Origin: Melanocharis versteri
Lineage: Eukaryota > Chordata > Aves > Passeriformes > Melanocharitidae
DNA length: 64,000 bases
NCBI GenBank assembly: GCA_013397845.1
Contig: VZTG01002008.1
Span: 330,165-394,164 of the forward strand
Reading direction: 5' to 3'
The notes below the pieces were generated by a model. The model was not told the origin of the DNA, did no database searches, and was given only the letters and a program-made list of their open reading frames with translations. The first letter of the stretch is position 1. Every line of letters begins with the position of its first letter. Shown one piece after another: positions 38,301 to 48,730 of this stretch. The position numbers were made by a program, and so were the translations under genes.

Positions 38301-40177
38301 ACTATGTCTGGTATATTTGCCTGCTATCAATTTGTACCTAAACTTCAGAAGCAAAACAAATATATGAGTGTGGAAATGAACATTTTGACCCATCTGTTTG
38401 AATTTTTTCCACTTATATAGTACATATAAAGAGAACCAATAAAATCAGCAGAATGTGAAGCAGCAACAGAAAGAGCAAGTAAAACTGATGAAAGGATAAT
38501 CTGCCCCATTTTTATTGTCAGATCTGTTTGTTCTACATCTTTTAAAATGGCATTCAAAGCAGAAAGCAGTTTTAAGGAGTAGCTGAAAGCAAGAACTCAG
38601 TTTCAGGCGACTGACTGATTGGCATGTCCACTATATAAAACATACATAAGACAGTACATCATTTCGTATTCTTGTTATACATTACAAATATTATATCAGC
38701 TTGTTCTGCTTATCTTTTATTCCATGTGGGACACTGTCATTTTGCTGACTGAATGATTTAGGAAAAGGTCTTTTAAGGTACTTCACTCATTCTTGCAACA
38801 TAGCCAAGCAATTTGGGGGAAAAGTCAGGTCTTACCTAATAACATGTCTTGAGCTTGCAGCAAATCAAAGCACGCATTAAGCCTGCAACAAATAGTGTAG
38901 TTATAGTTTTAAAATTTTGTTTCCACTAGAACTTTTGTACAACTGAGCACGTTATGAAGCTGTGTGGGACTTACAGCTAAGAATCAGGAGGTCAGATTCA
39001 GGGAGAGAAAACTATTTACACTTCAAAACTGCTGCACGCAGCACAGTAGTATTTACAAGAGTTGTGGAGAAATGCATAAACTAGCCATCTTGAAAAAAAA
39101 AAGAAAAGGCTAGGAACTGGAGTTTTAAAGACATCTTTCCTATAATTATTATTCAGAAATTTCTCTTTAGTGGCTTTGTCTAGAAGAGTAAGCTGCAGTT
39201 CTAGGCACCATGATAAGTAGGGCTAGATACAACCCTTGCTGATCTTACCTGGTGGGTTCTTGAATTTTCCATCAAGGGTTCATAGGCTCTGAAACCTGAC
39301 AGCTAAACCATAGCTCCTTCAGTCAGCAAGTATTGTAGCTGCCTTCTCTATCCAGTTTATCTGTTAGATTCTGAATTACAGGAGTACATGAGCTTGGCAA
39401 TTGCATCCATTCTCGGGAAACCTTGAAACTCCTGTATGCCTTGGGAAGTCACTTGTATTGACCCATGTTTCCTTCATTCCAGTAAAGTCTGACAGTTTTT
39501 TAGTAAGGAACATTTTCCTTATTATGGCTTACTGTCTGTTGTCTGTAAAAGCAGAGCAGTCCTTTGCTTGCTTGCAGGCAACAGCATGTTCTCAACAAGC
39601 TGCCTTATTCCTGATGCCCCAGGTAGCAAGGAAAGTACTTATGTCCTGTATGCTACCTTGGTGTAATCATAGCTCTTGAAAATTTCATGATGCTCAGTAA
39701 CGGAAAAATCCATAAACACAGTTTGTAAAAGGAGAAGTTCAGCTCAGTTGGTTTTGTTCAGGTTTTTAAAGTTGTCTTGGGGATGTTACTGCGTTGAATC
39801 CTCTCATAGCACCTGGGGTTCTGTAGTTCTGACAGGCATCCTCTGCTCCAGAGACTTTGTTGCAAATGTCAGACATGGCTGTGAGAAACGAAAAGTGATT
39901 TAAAGAGGAAAAGTGTTTAAAGAGGAATAACATAGTTACCTTCAGTCTAAAACACACTCAGGAAGAAGCACAGTTTATAAGATGGTGTTATTAATTTGAA
40001 AAAAAAAGGAAATTAGTGGCGCTAGTATCTGCCGTATTTTTCTTGAGTAGAGAACAGGTAATTCTGGACAACTTGAAAATGAAATAATTAGCTAGGTCAT
40101 CCCAAGCTTAGAGATGTCAGGAGAAAACTAAATCCGTTTCCCTTTTCTTCTTTCTCTTGCTCTCTGGAATTGAACAG
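35355..40177 (+). other. PICALM: PICALM intron 12
   Basis: About 4.8 kb. It contains a clear MIR SINE (37205-37376, minus). No further exon with good splice sites was found. The open frames at 37948-38151 and 39401-39679 have no recognisable content. Confidence 0.85.
37205..37376 (-). mobile_element. MIR (tRNA-derived ancient SINE)
   Basis: Read on the minus strand this segment begins with a tRNA-like head (gcagtggttagagcacagga), then ggctctgccactgac, then the MIR core with catctgtaaaatg and acctacctca. The order and spacing match the MIR consensus from memory. MIR copies are very old in amniotes, and this one is unusually easy to recognise. No flanking duplication is visible. Confidence 0.9.
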
Positions 40178-40327
40178 ATCCTTTTTCTGCTACTGTTGAT
40201 AATGTTGATGATGCCATTCCAAACCTAAATCCTTTCCTTACAAAAACTAACGATGCTGCTCATCTGTCTGTGTCTTCTGATGTATCTACTTTCACCAGTA
40301 GGACACCCACACATGAAATGTTTGTTG
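40178..40327 (+). CDS. PICALM: PICALM exon 13 (150 nt, known skippable exon)
   Basis: Encodes D(split)-P-F-S-A-T-V-D-N-V-D-D-A-I-P-N-L-N-P-F and on to T-H-E-M-F-V. It completes the DPF motif and contains N-P-F-L, an EH-domain ligand. It is phase 1-1 and exactly 150 nt, so skipping removes 50 residues in frame; the matching exon-13-less isoform is known in human PICALM. The stretch after NPFL (T-K-T-N-D-A-A-H-L-S-V) differs from human (T-K-S-S-G-D-V-H-L-S-I). Acceptor aacag, donor GTTG|gtaaag. Confidence 0.96.
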
Positions 40328-41736
40328 GTAAAGTACCATTTTAAACTAATTTCCTATTTCCTAAAAATTTTAACATTATTTTAGTTTCTAAAATAGATTT
40401 TTGGGGCCTTTCAGAAACTAAAAGCTGGTCATTTGGGACTGTTTTTGTGCTATGTTAGAATTTGATTTAGTAGCTGTGCCATGAAAATGGTGTTAAAATC
40501 CTTGCTTGGCTGCCTATATGGGATTCTAACCCGATGTAAAGAAAGTTACAGTTAGAGCAGTTGCCTTAATGCAGTTTTACAGACTCTTGTACTTGGGAAT
40601 TTTAAGGTAAAATGCTGCATATGACTGAGAAGGAAAAGAAAATGCTGCTACTTTATTCCTCAGGTTGAAATGTTCTTTTTAAACAAAGGAGCTTAATCTG
40701 ATTTTTTTTGATAGTGTATGTTTTTGCCCCAGTCACGTTGTCATTAAAGCTGATAAAGCCACGCCCATATTGATGCATAATCTACTTGGACTGTTTACCT
40801 ATGGGGCAATAAACTAGTAACTCACCTGTTAAAAACTGTTCACATCTTTGGAGATGGTTCAGCATGGCTGTCTCGCTAGAAATCCTTCCAACATTTGTGT
40901 TGGTGCAGCTCTATAGTAGTTTAATTACTTTTCAATGTGAAGGTTCAGTTTGTTTTCATAGATGAAAAATCACTTAATTATATGTCAGTTCTATTAAACA
41001 AAGCAAGTTTAAAGACAATTGTACACCACAGGCTGTATTTATGCTGGTTGAGCCCCACTAGAATTGATCAAAGAAAAATACAGACTCTTAGAACAAAGAG
41101 GGTTTTTTTTATACCTCTGATACTTGTTAACAGAGGTAAAACAAAGGGATGATCTCTTTAAAGATATTCATACTACCTTTACGTTGTCACCGTAACAAAC
41201 TAGTTTCCTAGCCTGTCTGTCTTTAATGGAAAGACAAAGCAAGCAAGATAAATATATCTTTAAATATATATAAAATACTTTACTTTGATACTGCTGTGTG
41301 ATAATCTGTCTTTTCCACGCTTCCAGTGAAATTTTTATAGTTTGTGTAAATATAGAATGATTATTTGAAATACAGCTGGGTTTTTTAGTAGGATGGTTGT
41401 TTAGTCAGATTAGTTTCCTCTGTATAACTTGTTCTGCAGTCGCACAAAAAGTTGCAGCAATGCAGGGCTGTGAACAAGGACCTTGGTGGTTTTTTGTGGT
41501 GCTTGCTGGTCTTTGTAATATTTATCACATGACAGCTTTGAAGTCACTGGAAATGGATGGCATTGATACATTGCATTCCCTTCCAGTGTCTCATGCTCTA
41601 AGGATATATCTAGAACCAAAGGATGGCCTCCTGACAGATTGATATGGGACATGTAGATGCAGTTTTAGCTGTAGCATGATCAAGGCACTACAATAATGTG
41701 AATGGGGATTTAAAATAACTCTTTCTGGTTCTTTAG
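40328..41736 (+). other. PICALM: PICALM intron after exon 13
   Basis: About 1.4 kb noncoding. Just upstream of the next cassette (41397-41652) the sequence is open on both strands for about 80 codons, but neither frame has flanking splice sites of matching phase or recognisable content. It ends in a pyrimidine-rich acceptor for the 41737 cassette. Confidence 0.8.
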
Positions 41737-41799
41737 ATCATTACAATCCATTTACTCAACTAAATCCCTTTGTGGCAACCAAATATGAATATACTTCAG
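41737..41799 (+). CDS. PICALM: PICALM candidate cassette exon A (63 nt, two NPF motifs)
   Basis: An in-frame 63-nt block with acceptor ggttctttag and donor TCAG|gtataa. It is phase 1-1 like its neighbours. It adds 21 residues containing Y-N-P-F-T-Q-L-N-P-F followed by V-A-T-K-Y-E-Y-T-S. Two NPF tripeptides, the ligand of EH domains in EPS15 and intersectin, sit five residues apart, and flanking exons also carry NPF or DPF. The composition fits the CALM/AP180 tail, so I call it coding. I do not recall it in the standard 652-residue human protein, so it is probably alternatively spliced. Splice use is inferred. Confidence 0.8.
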
Positions 41800-42142
41800 G
41801 TATAAGAAAAATGCCTTGAAGCTTTTACACTCATTTCCTCCAAGGGTGTAAAACATGGCATTTGATTGGAAAAAAAAAACCCTGATTCTAGTATAGCTGT
41901 TTCTTTAAAACTGTGCTTTCCCCTTTTGTGTTAGAGATTGTGTAAACTTGTTTCTTACCATCTGTCTGATGTGTATTGACTTCATTCCATTGGTTCTATG
42001 TTATTAGACTATATGTGGATTTATAGACTGATGTGAAATTCAAGTTTTAAATAGCAGATAAACAGTGTATCTTGGTTCTCTTTCTGTAACTCTCCCTCTT
42101 CTCCTTTCCTGGCTTTCTCTCTTGTGTGATACTCCTTATCAG
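41800..42142 (+). other. PICALM: PICALM intron between cassettes A and B
   Basis: About 340 bp. The last 70 bases are strongly pyrimidine-rich (ctctccctcttctcctttcc near 42089) ahead of the cassette B acceptor. Nothing else seen. Confidence 0.82.
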
Positions 42143-42223
42143 ATTCTTTTTGTGGTCCTCAAGCTTACCCTAACGCTTCTCATTTCCGCAATGAGCCTTC
42201 TTCTGTAGCTGGTCTATTTGGAG
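42143..42223 (+). CDS. PICALM: PICALM candidate cassette exon B (81 nt)
   Basis: An in-frame 81-nt block encoding D(split)-S-F-C-G-P-Q-A-Y-P-N-A-S-H-F-R-N-E-P-S and then S-V-A-G-L-F-G. It is preceded by a long pyrimidine tract and acceptor ttatcag, and followed by donor GGAG|gtaggt. It is phase 1-1, so it can join exon 13, cassette A, exon 14 or exon 15 without frameshift. It has no known binding motif that I can name with confidence; the G-L-F-G end is reminiscent of appendage-type ligands only loosely. It is absent from the mammalian reference protein as I recall it. Coding status rests on open frame, symmetry and splice sites. Confidence 0.78.
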
Positions 42224-44797
42224 GTAGGTAATGGGACACAGCCTTGCCACACACACAGGAGTTTGAATGTGTTGGGTGCCTAGAACTAGTAGGCATGTTA
42301 CTGACTACAGAAGTGCCTTGTTGTAGTGGCTCCCACTATTCTTCATGTGCTCGTGCCAGGTGTGTGGTCACGAATGGCATGTGTATTTTCAGTTTGTGCC
42401 AAACTAAGGCTTAATTAGTCTAACCATGAAATGAGTATCTCCCCATTTCAGGATCTCTTCTGGTTTACTTGTTGCTACATACCACACAAAAGACATGCAT
42501 GTTTATAAGTATTTTCTCATCTTGCTCTACCTCATTGTTTTTAAGATAAAGGGATTGGGATGTTCGTGCTGCTTATGGCAATTTTGTTGATATATTACTC
42601 TTAAACTGTGCACTAAACTAGAGTTAAGCTTTGCAACAGAGCAGGAGGAAGAGGTCTCTGCTGCATTAAAGTACTGGCTAATCATTTGTGCAACTGTGTC
42701 ACGTCTGCGTAGTAACCCTGTACTGGTGCTGATCCTGGAACACCGTCCTGATAGTTGCTAGAGAGACTGTGGGCTGTGACAGGTTATAATCTGTCCAAGC
42801 CAGGTTGAACAGGGTGTGTAAATATTTCTGCGGTGCACGGCTTAGGAAAACCTTTAGTAAATGGTTTGTGGAAGGCTTAGTTCTTAAAAGCCCCATAAAG
42901 TCACATTTTGGTGAAATGTCTTTGCATAAAAATCAGTGGGAGTCATTTAACAAAAGGTTAAATACTACAAATGACTCTCTTCCCTTTGTTCCATATTCAA
43001 AAAGCAGGATTATTAGTTTCTGTCAAGTCCTGACACTCAAAGAAACTCCATTAAAAATATTGACCTTTGCACCTTTCAGAATATCCCCATTAGACAAAAT
43101 GCCCTGAGTTGGTGGTTGATATCAAGAGTAGGGTTTGATCTTTCTCAGGGGCTGATTCAAAGGAGTCCTGTGTATTGTTTTGTCTTGGAGATGGTCTCAT
43201 CTTCTTAGTTTTGTAAAACTTGAAACTTCTAAAATGTGAGAGCAGGAAACTCAGCTTGTTTCAGCTGAGGCTGATTGCTAAAGCAAAATATGAGCTATTG
43301 TAAGTCAAGTTTTCTATTGGTACAGGCACGGTTTTAAGAGTTGCAGGACATCCCATTAAAGGAATTCCTATCTGCAGTTCAGAGTCTCTGAAATGGCTTG
43401 TTACAACTTGATGGTATACATGTCATAAAGATACTCATTTTGGTTTGTTGATTATTTACTCTCTCTTTTCCCACATTACTGCTTCCCATGTTTTGCTGTA
43501 TGTAGTTTACTTCGATTTGTTTTTAATGAAAACTACATTGTCTAAATTTTTGTGATGGAGTAAGGAGTCTTATGTTCCTTTAAGACAAAAAGGAGCAGGT
43601 AATCCAAATTTGCGGTTTTTTCTGTGAAGTTTATGTTCAAGAGTAACATCCTGTAGTTACTAATTTTTTTTAGGTGAAGTGAGATTTATTTCAGAAAAAC
43701 AGTAAGATTGAAATGAGGCGCTGTCCCAGAAAGCAAAACGAAATCCAAGAAGCATTCTTTGTCAGTTATTTCTACCCTCTGCAGTGTTTTACTGCTAAAG
43801 TGGTTGTGATCCTTTCATTTCTTCATGTCATCATATTTTTTGATAGAAACCTGAAGAGATAGTTTTCAAGGTGGCATTGCTTTTGGTTTTGGGGTTTCTT
43901 TTTGCTTTTCATATAAAGCAATAATTACTTCTGTTATTGCCTGAATAGCGGGTGATGCACATGCACGTGCTTGTATGTGATCATATATAGCATTAAAAAA
44001 AATACTACAAACAAGTGGCTATTACCCTCTCTATTACTGAACTGTCAACATGATACTGCTGAACATCATATGCAATGCTTCATACTGCAATAAATTTTCA
44101 GTGTTGAAAAATAATTGTGTATTTGTAGAACACTACAGATACATGGGAGACAAGTGGAGTAAGTTTGGACAGCACTAGGAGTTGAAATGTTGCTGTACCT
44201 CCCCATACTTTGCCATAATTTCTAGAAATTTGACTGCAAAACATGGTCAACTGCAAAATATGTGTCCAAAAATAACTAAGAGCTATGAAAATGGTTAGTA
44301 TTAAAAGTGTCTAATCAAAGGCATTACTAGTTCAGGCACCTTGGGATGATTTGGATCTTACTTTGTATCTAAGAGAATTGCTGGATTAATATAAAACATG
44401 GAAGGAATAATCTTCAATCAGATAATCTTGAAACAGATTCTGCACTAGCCAGCTTCTTTTCCTGGAGAAGCATGGTGAGTTTTTCCTCAGTAATTTTACT
44501 GTAAGCATATGGTAAAAGAATAATGAAGGTGTCAATAGTTAATCCAGAGATTAAGCAGTTTCAAGGGAGTGTCTTTTATGGCCTGTCTGTCCAGTTTTTG
44601 AGACAAAAATCTTTCTTTGGAGGAGTAGCCTCAAATAAAGACCAAAGAAACTGCTTGGTGTCAGGGTGTAATCTGGACTTTTGAGGTGTTCCTAGTCTTT
44701 CTGCAGTGCTGAAATATTTGGCTTGTCTTGCATAAAGGTGGATTTGTGGGAAATGCTGTATAAAAACATACAGTTACTTTCTTTTTTTTCCCCACAG
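42224..44797 (+). other. PICALM: PICALM intron before exon 14
   Basis: About 2.6 kb noncoding. A 100-codon open frame at 42805-43107 has no recognisable domain or suitable splice sites. No mobile element recognised. Confidence 0.85.
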
Positions 44798-44905
44798 GGT
44801 TCACTCCATCTCCTGTTGCTCAACCACAGCCATCAGCTGGCCTTAATGTTGACTTTGAGTCTGTGTTTGGAAACAAATCTTCTAATGTTGTCCCAGATCC
44901 TGGTG
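44798..44905 (+). CDS. PICALM: PICALM exon 14 (GFTPSPVAQ segment)
   Basis: 108 nt encoding G(split)-F-T-P-S-P-V-A-Q-P-Q-P-S-A-G-L-N-V-D-F and on to E-S-V-F-G-N-K-S-S-N-V-V-P-D-P-G. Closely matches human, with small changes near the end (human N-V-I-V-D-S-G). D-F-E-S-V-F is an Asp/Phe-type motif typical of endocytic adaptor tails. Phase 1-1. Acceptor cccacag after a long T/C run, donor GGTG|gtaaga. Confidence 0.96.
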
Positions 44906-45785
44906 GTAAGACACTTGCTAAAATAAATGACGTGTGTCCTTTCCTTTAATTTATTTTATTCTTGAGGTATAAATCTCTTAATCTCTATTTACCTACACTA
45001 CTGGGACAGAGTTTCTGATGAGAAAAAGAAAGCTGATTTCAAAAGGTCAATAACAGCATTAATCAAATAATTTTTCGTTACAGACTATTTCTGCACTCTT
45101 CTGAAATGTTTACACTGATTTCCCTCACTTAAATATTTCATACATTAAAACTTCACACAGTGAACAGCCTTCATTTTTATATGCTGTCAGCTGAAATTAA
45201 GTCTGTATTTGTAGAGTGTGGTTGGAAGAGGTAAAATTTCATCTTCATTTTATGTATCTGCAACATGGTTTTTGGCAGTTCTTTGCCTCCTCTTTTGACA
45301 TTAGGATTGGTTCAGAAAATGATCATTTAATACACAGTTAATTTGGATTGAAGTCATAGTGCTCTTTCTGGTTTTTTGAGCATCTGGAAAGTAGATATTT
45401 TCTGATCTTTTGACATTAGACTCTTGACATCAGGTTTTTTTTGTAAGCCAGTGATTTGCTAAAAGCAAATACATGTTTTTGTAAGATTGAAATACTTTAT
45501 ATGTTTTTTTCTTTGTTTTATGTTTTGGCTGCTTTACAGTCGCTCTGAATCCATTCCGTGTAAAATTGTTGCATAGGTTAAACCACTGAAGTGAAATCTT
45601 ATTTCCATAGTAAGTATCTTTTTTATCAAGAGGCATAATAAGTTTTGTACTTCTGGTGCAGAGTAGCATCACCAGGTTAAATTTTGTATTTTAGCTATTG
45701 TGTTGACCTTGCTGTCTGTTTAATTGAATCTCATGACATTTTTGGGAGGCCTATGATTCAAATCACTTCTGTTTCTCATCCCAAG
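44906..45785 (+). other. PICALM: PICALM intron 14
   Basis: About 880 bp of unique noncoding DNA. Nothing recognised. Confidence 0.9.
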
Positions 45786-45917
45786 GCTTTGATGAGCTAG
45801 GTGGTCTCCTAAAACCAACAGTGGCCTCTCAAAACCAGAGTCTTCCAGTTGCCAAAGTACCACCTAATAAATTAGTGTCAGATGATCTGGATTCGTCTTT
45901 AGCCAATCTTGTAGGCA
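45786..45917 (+). CDS. PICALM: PICALM exon 15 (GFDELGGLLKP segment)
   Basis: 132 nt encoding G(split)-F-D-E-L-G-G-L-L-K-P-T-V-A-S-Q-N-Q-S-L and on to D-D-L-D-S-S-L-A-N-L-V-G. It is nearly identical to mammalian CALM. The D-D-L-D-S-S-L-A-N-L stretch is a D-L/Leu-rich motif of the clathrin-assembly region. Phase 1-1. Acceptor cccaag is a less common AAG type, donor GGCA|gtaagt. Confidence 0.96.
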
Positions 45918-46004
45918 GTAAGTATGGAACCACTAATATGTAAATACTTACTGATTTCTTTTAAACAAACAGAATTTCAGTAGTCTTTTTCTCCCTTGTG
46001 ACAG

Positions 46005-46035
46005 ATTTGGGCATTGGAAATGGAACTACTAAAAA
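46005..46035 (+). CDS. PICALM: PICALM exon 16 (31-nt small exon)
   Basis: Very short exon encoding N(split)-L-G-I-G-N-G-T-T-K-N(split), identical to the mammalian segment L-V-G-N-L-G-I-G-N-G-T-T-K-N-D-V. Only 87 bp of intron separates it from exon 15 (45918-46004). It is phase 1 to 2, so it cannot be skipped without frameshift. Acceptor gacag, donor AAAAA|gtgagt. Confidence 0.95.
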
Positions 46036-46853
46036 GTGAGTATGCTTAATCAGAAGTTCAGCATTTGGAGTTTCATGATAGTAAATTTTTATGAATGTAC
46101 ATGTTGAAACCTGTGCATAACAACATAATGTTAGCCTTCAGAGCATGCGTGGGATTGTACTTCTTGTGCAAGCTGTAATGAATTGTTGAGAGCTATTGGA
46201 AGGTGGCTGTAGACTGAGTGGCAGTGACAGTGATAGCAGCAGGCAAGGTGTCCTGTCTCTGATTCCTTTCAGACTTTAGGTATATTAAAAAATTAATTCA
46301 TCAAAATGTTTCTTTGTAGTTGTTGCAGGTAGTCATAGCACTCCTTAAATACTTGGTGTGATCTGACTGTGAGCAGAACGGTATTAAAGATTGTGAACTG
46401 TAACCTTGGTCTTGAGGCTGACCTTTAGACAAGTGAATTTTGAAGCAGGGTGTGTGTATTTGAGGGTAGTGAACATCTGCTCTAGCAACAAAGTTGAGAA
46501 ATGGGATTGGCAAATTCCAAGTTTATTGGGACCATCTGTGCCAACTCTGAAATCATTCAGAAATACAACATGCTGTCTTGAAATCTAACTCAAATGTTTT
46601 GACCCAAGTCATATACACTAACTTACCTCTTCTGGGCAACTTGACTGAAATGCTGAGGGGGCTCATGCTGAACATCTTATCTTACTTTTCCAAGCCAAAA
46701 CATGTTGTCACAAAACTTTTTATCTACTCCTTTCCTAAATGAGCTTCATTAATAAAAGAAGCCTCATTCCCAAGTGGAAATGGTGTTTACCTGAGAAAGT
46801 TTTATAAGAAAGTCCAATGTTTTCTAACAATTTTTTAAAAAATTTATTTGAAG
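46036..46853 (+). other. PICALM: PICALM intron 16
   Basis: About 820 bp of unique noncoding sequence. A branch-like tctaacaa sits near 46822 and the acceptor that follows is purine-interrupted. Nothing else recognised. Confidence 0.88.
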
Positions 46854-46953
46854 TGATGTAAACTGGACTCAGCCAGGTGAAAAGAAACTAACAGGTGGTT
46901 CCAACTGGCAACCCAAGATTGCACCTACAACTGCGTGGAACGCTCCGACGTTG
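46854..46953 (+). CDS. PICALM: PICALM exon 17 (NDVNWTQPGEKK segment)
   Basis: 100 nt encoding D-V-N-W-T-Q-P-G-E-K-K-L-T-G-G-S-N-W-Q-P and on to P-T-T-A-W-N-A-P-T-L. Close to human, with T for S, I for V and P-T-L for A-T-M. It is part of the clathrin-binding tail. The acceptor (atttgaag) has a poor pyrimidine tract, and the donor is TTG|gtaagc. Phase 2 to 0. Confidence 0.96.
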
Positions 46954-48706
46954 GTAAGCAAATGCTCATTTTAAAATAGTGAGTTCCCTGCAATTTAGAC
47001 CTGCAGGGTGATGTATAATGGATGAATTTGGAAATGGTCTATAGTTGCAGTAAAAGGGTAGTAGAAAATTGAAGTGGTCAGTTGGAGCTGTGTACTACTG
47101 GGATTTGTATTTCTTGGCTGTGTGATTCTAATGAATGCTTTGTGATGTGACGTGCAGGTTTTGCACGAACTTTGGTAGTGATTGAGCAGCCTCTCTCATG
47201 GGAGGTAGAAGTCTCTGGGTTTCCCTCTGTGGACTTTTCAAGTGCATGTAGAGACAGGACAAGGGGCAATGGCTTTGAACTGACAGAGGTCAGGTTTAGA
47301 TTAGCTGCTAGGAAGAAATTCTTTACTGTGAGGGTGGTGAGGCACTGGCACAAGGTTTCCCAGAGAAGCTGTGGATACCCCGATCCCTGGAAGTGTTCAA
47401 GGCCAGGCTGAATGGGGTTTTGAGCAACCTAGTCTAGTGGAATGTGTCCGTGCCCATGGCAGGGGGGTTGAAACTAGGTGATCATCAAAGTACTTTCCAA
47501 CCCAAACCATTCTACAAGTTTACGACATAACACTCTGAATTCCAAAGAGTGAGGAGGCACTTTGCAGTCCAGAAAAGTGGAAGCATGAAAGTGTCCTTTG
47601 AGTGCACGGATCAGTCACACATCATTGCATTGTAACTTGGCCTGCTCTGGGTGTGAGAACTGGCCCCACTGATACTTGCTGAGGTGCTGTGGCTGCAGCT
47701 TTCTTAATGTACGTAACTACTGCTTTCTTGCCCCAGTGTGTGCAGATGCTTTTAATCCGTGTCAGTTTTGATGAGCAAGTTCATGTCTATTTTAACAGGT
47801 AGTATTGTCAAGGATTTTGGGGTAGCGCTGTAGGGGGAGGGCTTTTAATTACATATTAAGACTTTACAGAAGTAGTTTTCACAATGTTCACAGAACATTT
47901 TTGCATGTGAATCCTACTCACCCTTTCACCAATGAACTGGAGAACTGTACATGGACAGAAAAGGTAACAAACTGCCCCCAAGGATTTATTGCATCTGGCT
48001 CTGACTGGGGGAGGTTGAATCCGCAGTGCAATAATGCAGCGTTGTGGATTTGGAAAGATAGAACTTGTCTCCCTGGATCTGCCACCTCTTCCCTACCAGG
48101 TGTCCCCTATCAACTCACTGCATTTATTTAGGGAGAAATATGTTTATGGATCTTACTGAAGGGTGTGTAGATATTGAAGAAATTGTAACTACTTACCTTC
48201 TTTAATGACTGGTGGTTTAAGTTTACGTGTGTGCTTGAATCTGTTTAATAACTCATGTCTTATATCTACATCTTGTGATAAGTCATTACATTTAACAGCT
48301 TTTATTATTGAGAGATACTGTTGAGACACTTCTGTGAAACTGTTCTATGAACATAAAAATGTTGAAAAAGAAATAATGTGAGGGGAAAAAAAACTTTGTT
48401 TTCATCTGCTGGTCCATTTATTGTGGAGTTGCTGCTGCTTGCTAAATAAATATGCTTTTGAAAATCTTTGGTGAAAAAGGCATATACCAAATAAATGGGC
48501 TATGCAAACCAATGTCAAGCCTAATAACAATGACAGTATCACAGGTGTATTGTCTCAGTGAATGACTTGAATTACAAGAATGTGTTGGAGTAAACATTTA
48601 ATGTATTTGTGAACTAAAATGCTATCTGTGTATATTCTGTTGTGTAAGTATTTGCTTCTAATCCAGTGTTATTGCATTATGTAATTGTTCTCCCTGGGAA
48701 ATACAG
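46954..48706 (+). other. PICALM: PICALM intron 17
   Basis: About 1.75 kb. Contains one CR1 fragment (47244-47515). In human leukaemias the PICALM-MLLT10 fusion breaks in introns of this 3' region; nothing in this sequence bears on that. Nothing else recognised. Confidence 0.85.
47244..47515 (+). mobile_element. CR1 LINE 3' fragment
   Basis: About 270 bp of CR1 3' end in sense orientation. Diagnostic pieces are gacaggacaaggggcaatgg, aggaagaaattctttactgt, agggtggtgaggcactgg, cccatggcaggggggttgaa and tttccaacccaaaccattct. Truncated and mutated. The 91-codon antisense and 79-codon sense frames here derive from it. Confidence 0.94.
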
Positions 48707-48730
48707 AATGGCATGCATTTTCCACAATAC
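48707..48730 (+). CDS. PICALM: PICALM microexon (24 nt, NGMHFPQY)
   Basis: A 24-nt in-frame block AAT-GGC-ATG-CAT-TTT-CCA-CAA-TAC, with acceptor atacag and donor gtaagt. It is phase 0-0 and sits between exons 17 and 18, giving W-N-A-P-T-L-(N-G-M-H-F-P-Q-Y)-A-P-P-V. I recall the same eight residues from a longer rodent CALM isoform, which accounts for an 8-residue length difference there. This is the conserved alternative microexon. Confidence 0.93.

Noticed and set aside
41397..41652. About 80 codons open on both strands just upstream of cassette A
   Set aside because: No matching splice sites or recognised peptide in either frame; bidirectional openness alone is weak evidence.
44440..44474. 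Exon-like block between cactag and gtgagt before exon 14
   Set aside because: Splice-like ends, but the length and phase do not fit the PICALM frame and the peptide is not tail-like.
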